25,496 nt of DNA. Origin: UBA2561 sp964577275 (lineage in GTDB: Bacteria > Bacteroidota > Bacteroidia > Cytophagales > Thermoflexibacteraceae). Made by a program: the position numbers and the translations under genes. Each line of letters opens with the position of its first letter. Positions within the stretch are counted from its first letter, which is position 1. The stretch is from assembly GCA_964577275.1 (NCBI GenBank), contig CAZNYR010000057.1, forward strand, positions 1 to 25,496, read 5' to 3'. Shown one piece after another: positions 17,468 to 25,485 of this stretch. The notes under the pieces were generated by a model that was given only the letters and a program-made list of their open reading frames with translations, was not told the DNA's origin and ran no database searches.

Positions 17468-17484
17468 CTAAAAATATTTTTGAG

Positions 17485-18099
17485 TTATGGGATAATACGT
17501 GTCAGAATAATTTTACAAATCCGACAAGCGGGGTCGTTTTCGCTGCAAGGTTGTTCGCTTGTTGGGTTTTCGTTCGGTCTGCCTTCTATTTTATCAACGA
17601 TAAGTTGCATCTTGGCGTTGGCGGCTTGTTGTTTCAAGATGCGAGCGGCGTTTTGCGCTCTGGAATCGGCTAAAATTTGGTTTTTTTCCTCCGTTCCGCT
17701 TCGGTCAGTATAACCGAGTACGGCAATTTTGAATGTTAAATTTTGATTAAATAACGTGGTGTAACTTTTGCCCACCGAATCGAGCGTGTGTATAAAACTT
17801 TGCAGATACTGTTTTTCGGCTTCGGAAACGGTTGCACCCGCAAAATCAAATGGAATCGTGCATTCCACGCCATTTTGCATCAATCGGCGGACATTGCTTC
17901 GTTTGAGCATGACATCAAGTTTGGAGGCTTCATCCGTTACAGAACTGGCATGAATATCATCCAAAGACGACATGATTCCGCTCACAGTACGCAAAAAACT
18001 CATGTTTTCTTCTAATTCAAAAATACCGGTAAACGCTTGCGCCCAAACAACTGTCTGTATTCCAACCAGCAATACGAAAAGCGAAACAATTTTTTTCAT
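17485..18099 (-). CDS. Secreted OmpA C-terminal-like protein with Cys-rich tail
   Basis: 204 residues. Signal peptide MKKIVSLFVLLVGIQTVVWAQ is cleaved near residue 21. Residues about 75-180 follow the OmpA/MotB peptidoglycan-binding fold: CTIPFDFAGATVSEAEK, KIAVLGYTDRSGTEEKNQIL, and ADSRAQNAARILK, the helix with the conserved Arg. The tail ends in PCSENDPACRICKIILTR, giving a C-x6-C-x2-C pattern that is not part of the usual OmpA domain and could form disulfides or bind a metal. There is no beta-barrel, so it is probably a periplasmic envelope protein that binds peptidoglycan. It is separated from the upstream GT2 gene on the same strand by 120 bases and is probably transcribed separately. 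Confidence 0.8.
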   Translation of the reverse strand: MKKIVSLFVLLVGIQTVVWAQAFTGIFELEENMSFLRTVSGIMSSLDDIHASSVTDEASKLDVMLKRSNVRRLMQNGVECTIPFDFAGATVSEAEKQYLQSFIHTLDSVGKSYTTLFNQNLTFKIAVLGYTDRSGTEEKNQILADSRAQNAARILKQQAANAKMQLIVDKIEGRPNENPTSEQPCSENDPACRICKIILTRIIP

Positions 18100-18219
18100 G
18101 GAGTGTACTTTAATGTTCTGGAGTATGAATTTGATAGTATTAAATGTAACGAAAAAAAGGTAAAACTTGTATGATGGCTTGGTGTGATATTATACAGAAT
18201 TTGTCAAATTTCGATATTT

Positions 18220-19182
18220 TTAATGCTTATGATAAATTTTTTGATACCATGTGTACCAGTTTGCGAGCGATAAGTTACGTTTGCCTGCCCAGACAAATAA
18301 TCGGTCAATAATGCAAAAATGATTCATTTTTTGTAATAAATTTGCAAAAAAAGGTATTAAATAAAAATTTTCGGTATAAAAAGCAAGCCTCAAATGATAC
18401 CGCACAGACCTTACTAAGGCACGATTTTCGGCGGGATTTTGATTGAGTTTGAAGGCTTTTTGATGCACTTTTAAGGTGGATTCAAGATGCCGATTATTTC
18501 CTTTTTTATAAAATGATTTCCCGTGTGAATGGCTCAAAATACGTTTTGAGGTCAGAATTTCATCCTGAAATCCATACCAAAACTGGCGTGCCGAGCGTAC
18601 CCAAAAGTCATAATCTTCGTAGCTCAAATGCTCGTCATATCCCTTTAATTTTTCTAAAACATCACGGCGTATCATCATCGTGGGCGAACAGATGTAAGAT
18701 TTTCCGATAATATGTCCATAAATATTACCCGAAGGAGGCAAATGCAGTAATTTATTTGACGAATTGCGCTTATAAAAGGTTTGCGTAATATTTCCTGCAA
18801 AATCCATTAAAAATGCGTCTGAAAAGATGACTCCGTATCGTTCGTCCAGATTTTCAAAAAAAGCAACCTGCCGAGCGATGCGGTCAGGATGCAATACGTC
18901 ATCGGTGGCAAAATCAATGATATATTTGCCTTTTGCGTGTTGAAATCCGAGATTAAACGCCCGACAATTCCCCAGATTTTTGGAAAGTAAAAGGGTTTTA
19001 GTGGGTGGATATTTCTTGGCAAAATCCGAAATCAAAGCGGGTGTTCGGTCGGTGCTGGCATCATCCACAATAATCGTTTCGATATTTGTATATGACTGAT
19101 TTATAACGGATTGTAGGGCTTCAAGCACGTATTTTTCGTGATTATATGCCAAACAAATCATGGAAACCAAAGGATTTTTCAT
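18220..19182 (-). CDS. Family 2 glycosyltransferase
   Basis: 320 residues. The GT-A fold motifs are present: VSMICLAYNHEKYVLEALQS, IIVDDASTDRT (Asp40, Asp41), the DxD-like ATDD at 92-95, SPTMMIRRDVLEKLKGYDE, and YEDYDFWVR with the catalytic-base region. It transfers a sugar from a nucleotide-sugar donor at the cytoplasmic face; donor and acceptor are not readable. Its ATG follows the stop codon of the polytopic membrane protein by three bases, so the two are surely co-transcribed and probably cooperate in making a surface polysaccharide or glycan. Confidence 0.93.
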   Translation of the reverse strand: MKNPLVSMICLAYNHEKYVLEALQSVINQSYTNIETIIVDDASTDRTPALISDFAKKYPPTKTLLLSKNLGNCRAFNLGFQHAKGKYIIDFATDDVLHPDRIARQVAFFENLDERYGVIFSDAFLMDFAGNITQTFYKRNSSNKLLHLPPSGNIYGHIIGKSYICSPTMMIRRDVLEKLKGYDEHLSYEDYDFWVRSARQFWYGFQDEILTSKRILSHSHGKSFYKKGNNRHLESTLKVHQKAFKLNQNPAENRALVRSVRYHLRLAFYTENFYLIPFFANLLQKMNHFCIIDRLFVWAGKRNLSLANWYTWYQKIYHKH

Positions 19183-19185
19183 GGC

Positions 19186-20607
19186 TTAATTTCGGTGTTG
19201 GAATCCCGATTTTGGTGTTGCCAAATGACCGATTGTATCGGTGGTTTTGCGTTTTCGTCTGCGGACTTTTTGGCGTGTTTTTTTCTTTTTGATTCCTTTG
19301 TTTTGTTGGTTAGATTTTTCCAAAATTACAAATAAGGCAATCAAATAAAAGGGCATCAGCGGGATTTTATAGCGCACTAACGCCCCGAAATTTCCCGAAG
19401 CCACGCCCACGGCAAAAGCAAACATGATGGCAAAAGCTAAAAATGCCGCCACAGGAGGCTCGGCAATAATGATTCGTAATACTTTCAGGGGATTGGAATC
19501 TCTAAAAATACGCAAGGTCAAGATTAAAAATCCGAAGGCTTCAAAAGCCGATAACAGCCGCACGGGATTAAAACCTACTTCCCAAGGAAAAGGACGAAAC
19601 AAGGAAACTGCCACAGCCTGAGGCAGATACCGAAATAATCCTGTGAGTGTGCCGTCAAATTCGCCGAGGTCATAGCTGCCACCTTCCGAACTGATGCTTT
19701 GCAAATAATTGGACGTAACGGCGGTTTTTTCTGCCAGTCGGTCAAAGCTATATTCCGTTCCTGTGGTCAGTTGAGTTACACCAATATACCCCCCATAGGC
19801 AGCCCCAATAAATAAAACAGGCGCAATAATAACCCGTAAAAACCACGATTTAATCGCAGAATTATATTCCAAATAAAACCATAATGCCAATGCAGGAAGC
19901 CAACAAATTAGGATATATAATTTTACCTTATAAATTAACCAAAATCCGAAAAGCAAAAGCGGAACATGAATAAAGGGGCTGCGGCGTTTGATAATTCCAA
20001 AATAAAATCCATAAAACGAAACGCCCAACGACCCAAAAGTAAGCGTATCTTTCATCAATCCAGACCCCCAAAAAACGACCGATGGGATGAAAAAACAAAT
20101 GATAAAAATTCGTTTACGCATTCGAGGATAAATATCGGCAAAAGACAGATACATCAATGCCGTACCGATGAAACTATAACACGAAAAAATAAGGGCTTTG
20201 ACCGTGTATGTTCGAGAGGTCAATAGGTCAATGATGGCAACCAGACGCACGACAAAATAGGTGCGTTCGTCGCCTTTTTGTACGAAAATATTTCTGCCCG
20301 TAAAAACCCGTAAATCAGCCTGTTGCTCGGCAATACTTTGCGTAACGATACGGAAATATTTATCGAAATCGAAGGTGGCAATCACGGCAATTTGATGTCC
20401 GAGATGATGATAAGAAATCGTATCGCCACCGCCGTAATAATAGGTATAAATCACGCCCAAGGCGATTGCCCCAATGAATTTGGAATACAAAGCCCACGTA
20501 TAATATTTTGACAAATATCTGTCTTTTATTGTATTGCGAAATGATAGCGCAATCACGGTCAATATCAACAAATAAATCGGAGTAATAAAAAAATCATGGG
20601 TTGTCAT
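19186..20607 (-). CDS. Polytopic membrane protein, probable surface glycan assembly
   Basis: 473 residues from ATG 20607 (MTTHDFFITPIYLL); an in-frame ATG at 20640 would add a hydrophilic lead. About ten membrane helices with a large loop at about residues 60-140 (YYYGGGDTISYHHLGHQIA, FTGRNIFVQKGDERTYFVVR) and a very basic C-terminus (KKKKTRQKVRRRKRK). It carries no signature I can assign firmly; the layout resembles Bacteroidota membrane proteins found beside glycosyltransferases, with a polymerase- or GT-C-like topology. The GT2 gene follows three bases downstream. The role in polysaccharide export or polymerisation is inferred from neighbourhood. Confidence 0.8.
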   Translation of the reverse strand: MTTHDFFITPIYLLILTVIALSFRNTIKDRYLSKYYTWALYSKFIGAIALGVIYTYYYGGGDTISYHHLGHQIAVIATFDFDKYFRIVTQSIAEQQADLRVFTGRNIFVQKGDERTYFVVRLVAIIDLLTSRTYTVKALIFSCYSFIGTALMYLSFADIYPRMRKRIFIICFFIPSVVFWGSGLMKDTLTFGSLGVSFYGFYFGIIKRRSPFIHVPLLLFGFWLIYKVKLYILICWLPALALWFYLEYNSAIKSWFLRVIIAPVLFIGAAYGGYIGVTQLTTGTEYSFDRLAEKTAVTSNYLQSISSEGGSYDLGEFDGTLTGLFRYLPQAVAVSLFRPFPWEVGFNPVRLLSAFEAFGFLILTLRIFRDSNPLKVLRIIIAEPPVAAFLAFAIMFAFAVGVASGNFGALVRYKIPLMPFYLIALFVILEKSNQQNKGIKKKKTRQKVRRRKRKTTDTIGHLATPKSGFQHRN

Positions 20608-20696
20608 GCCTTTCTTTTTGGGTGGCGAAATCAGGAACAAAAATCTGGAAAAACAAATAATTTACCTAAGAAGTGGGCTAAATTCCAGTCAAAAAT

Positions 20697-20714
20697 CTGA
20701 TTATCAATAAATTA
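20697..20714 (+). repeat. Copy of the TTGATWWTCA-AAGTTA motif
   Basis: CTGATTATCAATAAATTA. It overlaps the stop codon of the TPR gene (20712-20714) and is oriented like the other copies although both neighbouring genes run the other way. Confidence 0.4.
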
Positions 20715-21686
20715 TTTCCAGCAATATTTGGCTTTCAATTTTCTGATTTCATCGCCATAAATTTTGGAAAAGCCATATTGTTCGGCTTTGTCGAGGTCGG
20801 CGCAGGCTTTTTTGAAGTTTTTTTGTGCCAAATAAATCAAGGCACGATTTCGGTAAGCATAGGCATTTTCTGTCCACAGGTCAATACTTTTATTCACATC
20901 TTGCATGGCAATGGGGTAATTTTTGAGCTGATAATAGGCATACGCCCGATTATTATAAAAAAGAGGGTCTTCGGAAGTGCCTAATAATTCTTCAAAAAGT
21001 TGGATGGCAGCCTCAAATTGCCCAAATTCGGCTTTGAGCAATGCCAAATTATTTTTGGTGCGTAAATCATTCGGAGCAAGACGCACAGCGTGCTGAATGG
21101 CATCAAATGCCAAATATTCGTTGCCAATTCGGCGATAGAGTAGGGCAATATTATTATAAATATCGAATTTATTATCAGCCAAATCCAAAGCCTTATAAAA
21201 ATCATCGGTTGCCGATTCGTAATATTGAGCTTGCATTTTGGCTAACCCTCTCTGATTCAGGGAATAACAAACAATTCCGATATTATTTGTGCGTGCCAAT
21301 ACATTGGTAAAATCGGCAATGGCTAATTCGGGTTTTTGGTATGCCATGTTGAGGTTTCCACGTGCATAATGCGCCATATAATTATTGGTATCCAGTTGGA
21401 TGGCTTGGTCAAAACTGGCGAGTGCGTTGGTATAGTTTTGATGGTCAAATAGATAGACATTTTTTCGGTCTTCCTGCCAAATTCGTGCGGTTTTTCCGAT
21501 AAGTTCGCCCTGTGCGATGTAGGCGATTGGATTTTGCGTTCGTAGTTCGACCGCTTTACGATACAAAACGAGTGCCTGCGTAATATTACCGCTGGTTTGG
21601 GCTTCTTGGGCTTGGTCGAGGTAATCGGTGGCGGTTTGCCCGAATAAATACCAAGGACACAAAAATAGGATAAAAAAATAGCGCAT
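20712..21686 (-). CDS. Secreted TPR-repeat protein
   Basis: 324 residues. Signal peptide MRYFFILFLCPWYLFGQ, then successive tetratricopeptide repeats to the end, with A-x-Y/G-x-A type helices: DYLDQAQEAQTSGNITQALVLY, ALASFDQAIQLDTNNYMAHY, ELAIADFTNVLARTNN, YESATDDFYKALDLADN, AIQLFEELLG, PIAMQDVNKSIDLWTENA and KACADLDKAEQYG. TPR arrays make protein-protein scaffolds; it would sit in the periplasm or at the outer membrane. A 105-base gap separates it from the membrane protein gene downstream on the same strand, so it may or may not be co-transcribed with the glycan pair. No enzymatic domain. Confidence 0.9.
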   Translation of the reverse strand: MRYFFILFLCPWYLFGQTATDYLDQAQEAQTSGNITQALVLYRKAVELRTQNPIAYIAQGELIGKTARIWQEDRKNVYLFDHQNYTNALASFDQAIQLDTNNYMAHYARGNLNMAYQKPELAIADFTNVLARTNNIGIVCYSLNQRGLAKMQAQYYESATDDFYKALDLADNKFDIYNNIALLYRRIGNEYLAFDAIQHAVRLAPNDLRTKNNLALLKAEFGQFEAAIQLFEELLGTSEDPLFYNNRAYAYYQLKNYPIAMQDVNKSIDLWTENAYAYRNRALIYLAQKNFKKACADLDKAEQYGFSKIYGDEIRKLKAKYCWK

Positions 21687-21906
21687 AACTCCGTAATTTA
21701 ATTAAGGAAGACAAAAAATTCAGGAACTTACTCCATGGTTTCCCATAATAATTATACGAAAAATCTGCTAAAAACTTTATCTTTCAGATTATTTTTTTTT
21801 GATTTAGAGTTAAAATGCTTCGTAAAATAACGGGATAATTGCCGAAATTTTGGTTTCAAAATAGGGTTATTTTGTAGGATTTACTTACCTTGAAATCGAG
21901 ATAAAG

Positions 21907-23337
21907 ATGCGTGAAAAATCAATCCAAAAATTACTTATGTCCAAAATTATCGAAACGCTCAAACAATCTGATTTATTCAAAAATTTATCGGATGATGCGC
22001 TCCGTTCCATCGCTCAATCGGCAAAGGTGCGGCAGTTTTTTCCCGAAGAGATTATCGTCTGGCAAGGCAATCCGAGCGATAGTTTGTATCTGATAACCAA
22101 TGGGATAGTGGCGGTCAAGAAAATATTATCCACCGATAGCAGTCAGACCTTGGCATATCTGATGACGGGGCAGACCTTTGGCGAAGTCGGAATTTTAGAG
22201 AATCGTCCACGCTCGGCAAATGTCGAGGCGGTCAGCGATGTGGATGTATTGGTCATTCGGCGTAAAGAATTTATGCGTATCTTACATGAGTTTCCCAGCG
22301 TAGCCATCGAACTTGCCCGAATGTTGGGCAAATATCTCATCGAATCCAACCGAAGACAAAGCCGCAAAAGCGATAATATCAAAGTGATTCTTATTTTTGA
22401 TTTGTTTGAAGGTATCGGAGCCACAACATTGGGGGTTATGCTGACGCGTTTCATGCGTGAAAAGACCAGAAAATCAACCGTTTATACCGAATATCCCAAC
22501 GCCCAACAACTGATTAATGATTTTAGTCTGGACAAAAAAACCAAGATTTTTAATCATGCTTTGGGCTATGATGTGGCGATTCATTTGCCTCAATTTACGG
22601 GGGTTTCAGGCAATTTTCAGGCAAATACATTATTGAATTATTTGATGGGAGCGTATGAAAATAGTATTATTACGGTCAAACGAAAAGCAGAAGACCAAAT
22701 TTCGGAGGATTTAGTGATGATGTTGGATTATGCTGACCAGATTCTGATTCAGATTCCGCCTTCCAAAGAAATTTCCGAGCGGGTCGAGCAGACCATCAAA
22801 GGCATCAAAAAACACATCAACACAAAAGATACGCCTATTTTTACGGTGATTTCACGCACTTTCGAGAATCAAACCATGGATATTTCGGGCATTTCGCATG
22901 ATTTTGAATTGCCTTTTACGGAGAATTTTCCTACGCTCGAACAAATCCATCAGGGGACAGTTTCCGTGCCGAATGCCGTTGCCGAAGTGGTCGAGGCTTT
23001 TGTCGATAGACTTGACCGCACCAGCCAAATAGGACTTTTTATCCCGACAACGGTCGATGTCGATAAAGAAATTGATACGGCGGAATACGTCAATCGTGCC
23101 TTGAATTTCTTGGCAGAACGATTCGGAGGCGCAACCAGCAAGGAGGCAAGTGGCGTGTGGAACAGTAGCGAAATTGGGCTGGTAGGCGAGAAAGTGTTTA
23201 TTGTCCATACTTACGTAACGCCCTCAGACTTAAATAAATATCTCGATGAAATTATCGAATTTATTAAAGTACTCAAGGTGGAATTACGGCAGGAAGCCAT
23301 GGCATTAGAAGTAAATCAGCAACTGACCTTGATTTGA
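21907..23337 (+). CDS. Cyclic-nucleotide-binding / degenerate MinD-like / C-terminal domain fusion
   Basis: 476 residues (start could also be Met11, MSKIIETLKQSDLF). Residues about 18-135 are a CNB domain; the phosphate-binding cassette FGEVGILENRPRSANV is complete (Glu93, Arg102). Residues about 157-365 resemble a MinD/ParA-type P-loop fold, starting KVILIFDLFEGIGATTLG at 159-176. The KGGxGKT of the family is here EGIGATT: Ala172 replaces the nucleotide-binding Lys. ADQILIQIPPSKE later matches the ATPase fold strand. Residues about 373-476 form a separate domain (EIDTAEYVNRALNFLAERFGG, ATSKEASGVW, EKVFIVHTYVTPSDLN). It is cytoplasmic with no membrane helix and no DNA-binding helix-turn-helix. 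It probably reads cAMP or another cyclic nucleotide and passes the signal on by a protein contact. Confidence 0.8.
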   Translation: MREKSIQKLLMSKIIETLKQSDLFKNLSDDALRSIAQSAKVRQFFPEEIIVWQGNPSDSLYLITNGIVAVKKILSTDSSQTLAYLMTGQTFGEVGILENRPRSANVEAVSDVDVLVIRRKEFMRILHEFPSVAIELARMLGKYLIESNRRQSRKSDNIKVILIFDLFEGIGATTLGVMLTRFMREKTRKSTVYTEYPNAQQLINDFSLDKKTKIFNHALGYDVAIHLPQFTGVSGNFQANTLLNYLMGAYENSIITVKRKAEDQISEDLVMMLDYADQILIQIPPSKEISERVEQTIKGIKKHINTKDTPIFTVISRTFENQTMDISGISHDFELPFTENFPTLEQIHQGTVSVPNAVAEVVEAFVDRLDRTSQIGLFIPTTVDVDKEIDTAEYVNRALNFLAERFGGATSKEASGVWNSSEIGLVGEKVFIVHTYVTPSDLNKYLDEIIEFIKVLKVELRQEAMALEVNQQLTLI

Positions 23338-23360
23338 TAAAAAATAACTCATCCCAACAC

Positions 23361-23393
23361 AAAAAAACTCGTCAGATTTTGATATTTGACGAG
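23361..23393 (-). terminator. Minus-strand terminator downstream of small ORF
   Basis: On the minus strand CTCGTCA (23393-23387) pairs with TGACGAG (23374-23368) and is followed by TTTTTTT (23367-23361). The plus-strand side has no T-run, so it points to a transcript coming from the right, across 23439-23600. Confidence 0.7.
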
Positions 23394-23401
23394 GTAATAT
23401 A

Positions 23402-23419
23402 TTGATTATCAATAAGATA
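23402..23419 (+). repeat. Copy of the TTGATWWTCA-AAGTTA motif
   Basis: TTGATTATCAATAAGATA. Perfect palindromic core TTGATTATCAA; the tail differs from the clean form by one base. The next bases include AAATTAGGGTTTTAT (23428-23442), which also occurs at 10939-10953, after the 10855 copy. Confidence 0.5.
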
Positions 23420-23438
23420 CAAAATCTAAATTAGGGTT

Positions 23439-23582
23439 TTATACCCCCCGAAAAGGATAGGAGCGCAATAATGTATTTTCGCACGGCATACAATCAGTTT
23501 TGTGCGTTTTGGGCTTGACGTGGCGAACGCTTATATTTTTGAGGTGTTCTCCGATTTGGCGAAAGATTTTTTTATAATTCAT
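23439..23582 (-). CDS. Possible small Cys-containing protein
   Basis: 47 residues from ATG 23582 (MNYKKIFRQIGEHLKNISVR); in-frame ATGs at 23600 and 23660 are alternatives. The protein is basic, has a short amphipathic helix, and ends with a C-x2-C near KTDCMPCENTLLRS. I recognise no family. Support comes from the matching minus-strand terminator 46 bases after the stop codon and from codons that look like those of nearby genes. The rest of the 23338-23834 interval holds two terminators and two motif copies, and no other gene I can see. Confidence 0.45.
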   Translation of the reverse strand: MNYKKIFRQIGEHLKNISVRHVKPKTHKTDCMPCENTLLRSYPFRGV

Positions 23583-23649
23583 GGTTTTTGGTATTTTCAT
23601 GGTCAATGTATGGATAATGTGATGACGGCTTTCGTTTCCTTGTATTTGT

Positions 23650-23667
23650 TTGATTATCAAGGAGTTT
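23650..23667 (+). repeat. Copy of the TTGATWWTCA-AAGTTA motif (variant)
   Basis: TTGATTATCAAGGAGTTT. Perfect core with a changed tail. Confidence 0.35.
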
Positions 23668-23740
23668 AGGGCTTTTGTTTTTGATTTATTTTAGATATAA
23701 AATATCATCAACAAAAATCATGCTTAAAAATATGATGCCC

Positions 23741-23792
23741 AAAAAAAAGTCGTTCATAATTACCAAAAAAGATACATTATGAACGACTTTTT
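23741..23792 (-). terminator. Strong terminator of the acyl carrier protein gene
   Basis: A perfect 17-base-pair stem (23744-23760 with 23776-23792) around a 15-base loop, followed on the minus strand by an eight-T run. It sits 43 bases past the acpP stop. Confidence 0.92.
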
Positions 23793-23834
23793 AGGGGAAA
23801 AAACCAATAAAGCGTGTAATTTAGACAATCTTAA

Positions 23835-24071
23835 TTAAGACATTTTGTCTTCGATATACGCTACGGCTTCGCCGACTGTAGAGATTTTTTCGGCAGCGTC
23901 ATCAGGGATGGACACATTAAATTCCTTCTCAAATTCCATAATAAGTTCGACAGTGTCCAAAGAATCAGCTCCCAAATCGTTGGTAAAACTTGCTTCAGGC
24001 GTAACCTCTGAATCTTCAACACCCAACTTATCTACAATGATTTCTCTTACTTTTCCAGCAATATCTGACAT
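23835..24071 (-). CDS. acpP: Acyl carrier protein
   Basis: 78 residues, the standard length, acidic. The phosphopantetheine attachment site GADSLDTVELIM has Ser37; the flanking helices (IVDKLGVEDSEVTP, KEFNVSIPDDAAEKISTVGEAVAYI) are typical of the type II fatty-acid carrier. It shuttles acyl chains among cytoplasmic fatty-acid synthesis enzymes. fabF, its usual downstream partner, is not here; a strong terminator closes the transcript instead, so it is transcribed alone or with the upstream ClpX-like gene, which ends 173 bases earlier on the same strand. Confidence 0.97.
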   Translation of the reverse strand: MSDIAGKVREIIVDKLGVEDSEVTPEASFTNDLGADSLDTVELIMEFEKEFNVSIPDDAAEKISTVGEAVAYIEDKMS

Positions 24072-24192
24072 CGTACAAAGTTTATTTTAGTTAATTTTAA
24101 AAGCACACGCAAAGAAATAGATTTCAAACCGTAAAACCAAACCTTTGCCTCTTTAAAAACGTTAAAAATTGTTTTAATTTAATTTAAAATTA

Positions 24193-24210
24193 TTGATAAT
24201 CAATGAGTTA
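24193..24210 (+). repeat. Copy of the TTGATWWTCA-AAGTTA motif
   Basis: TTGATAATCAATGAGTTA, between the ClpX-like and acpP genes, opposite in orientation to both. Confidence 0.55.
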
Positions 24211-24244
24211 TGAATATATTTTGGCATGAAAAATTATCACGTTT

Positions 24245-25258
24245 TTATCCGATTTCCCAGGCGATGGATTCATTTTGGGTATATAATCGGATGATTTTTG
24301 CATCTGAAGAATAGGCTTCAAAACACGCATCCTCAAGATATTCCACGAGATAAGATTTGAGTCCGCGCGCTCCTGTTTCGCGTTGCATACTTCTCTGAAC
24401 GATAAGGTCATAAACTGATGATTCTATAACTAACTGAATATCATCAAGTTGTAATTCACGGCGGTATTTTTCAATCGTATTTTTTTGTAAAATGGCTTTC
24501 AGATTTTCGGCATTCAAGGCATCAAACGGCACAATCCGAGCGAATCGCCCCATCAATTCGGGCATCAAGCCGTATGCCTCAAAATTGACGGCTTTTTCGA
24601 CCTCCTCTTTGGTAAATGCCGTAGAAATTCCATACTGACGCAATGCGCTTTTTTGTCCGAAACCGATATTTTTTTCTTTGGCATATAGGGTATTTTTGAA
24701 CCCTGAAAATGCACCACAAGCAATAAAAGGTACATTTTCGGTATTGAAAGTAATGCGTTCGCCGTAACTGGCGTGTAAAATATCGTAAGGTACATCCAAT
24801 TCGGAGGACTCCAACATTTTCAATAATTCACGCTGTACGCCTGCTCCTGTTACGTCTTTGGTCGTTCCTGCTCCCGAGAAAACGGCGTTATTTTGCCCGG
24901 TTGCCAGCTTATCAAATTCGTCCAGACAAACTACGCCAAAGGCAGCTTGCCAGCTTTCTTCGGCAACGTGCATGAGCCGAGTTAGAATCGTATTTACGTC
25001 CTGTCCGACATAGCCTGTTTCCGAAAAATTGGTTACGTCCACAATGACCGTAGGAATTTTGAGGATATGCTGAAATAATAATTCAATCAAATACGTTTTG
25101 CCGCTTCCTGTCGGACCCATGAGCAAATAATTTTCTTTGGCGGGCAATTCCTGACGAGGTAAGGAATTAACCATTTGACGAGGCGTTTGATATGTATCAA
25201 TAATTAAATTTTCGACAGCTAAGAGCATATTTTGGGGGATTTGAAAATTATTTTTCAT
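24245..25258 (-). CDS. ClpX-like AAA+ unfoldase lacking the zinc-binding domain
   Basis: 337 residues from ATG 25258 (MKNNFQIPQNML). The AAA+ core is clear: Walker A GPTGSGKT (48-55), pore-1 loop GYVG (82-85), Walker B CLDEFDKLA with Asp113 and Glu114, arginine-finger region PELMGR (Arg238), sensor-2 GARGLKS, and the ClpP-docking IGF tripeptide at 198-200. The ClpX N-terminal zinc finger is absent, so the protein is about 80 residues shorter than standard ClpX. The pore-2 RKH loop is also missing: after LLKMLES the segment reads ELDVPYDILHASYGERITF. By family it unfolds substrates and feeds ClpP; the changes suggest a distinct adaptor or substrate range. A TAATTTTG (25294-25301, minus strand) is a possible -7 box. 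Confidence 0.88.
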   Translation of the reverse strand: MKNNFQIPQNMLLAVENLIIDTYQTPRQMVNSLPRQELPAKENYLLMGPTGSGKTYLIELLFQHILKIPTVIVDVTNFSETGYVGQDVNTILTRLMHVAEESWQAAFGVVCLDEFDKLATGQNNAVFSGAGTTKDVTGAGVQRELLKMLESSELDVPYDILHASYGERITFNTENVPFIACGAFSGFKNTLYAKEKNIGFGQKSALRQYGISTAFTKEEVEKAVNFEAYGLMPELMGRFARIVPFDALNAENLKAILQKNTIEKYRRELQLDDIQLVIESSVYDLIVQRSMQRETGARGLKSYLVEYLEDACFEAYSSDAKIIRLYTQNESIAWEIG

Positions 25259-25388
25259 CTTGTTTTGTGGATAAAGACCTGCCAAAAAAGTACCAAAATT
25301 ACAATTTTACCAGAAAAAATGTGGATAAAACCATGATGAGAGGTACTTTGTATGAAAATAAATACAATCTACGATTTTAACAAATATA

Positions 25389-25410
25389 ACCCACGATTTT
25401 AATCGTGGGT
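25389..25410. repeat. REP-like palindrome
   Basis: ACCCACGATT (25389-25398) and AATCGTGGGT (25401-25410) are exact complements around TT. No T-run follows, so it is not a clear terminator. The bases CTACGATTTTAA shortly before it repeat part of the arm. Confidence 0.6.
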
Positions 25411-25445
25411 GGGGGATATAGAGATGTGGATGGAGTTTGACCTTT

Positions 25446-25473
25446 GTTGGTGTTTTAGTGAAGGGACACCAAC
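25446..25473. repeat. Inverted repeat near the window end
   Basis: GTTGGTGT (25446-25453) pairs with ACACCAAC (25466-25473) around a 12-base loop. No T-run. Together with the palindrome at 25389 it forms a short repeat cluster in a gene-free stretch (25259-25496). Confidence 0.5.
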
Positions 25474-25485
25474 GAAAACAAATAC

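Noticed and set aside
22143..22454. 103-residue minus-strand frame under the CNB gene
   Set aside because: Antisense shadow of the conserved CNB domain, no independent support.
15721..25285. GACCTGCCAA shared at 15721-15730 and 25276-25285
   Set aside because: Only 10 bases match and the flanks differ; the first copy is part of the terminator stem. Too little to call a repeat family.
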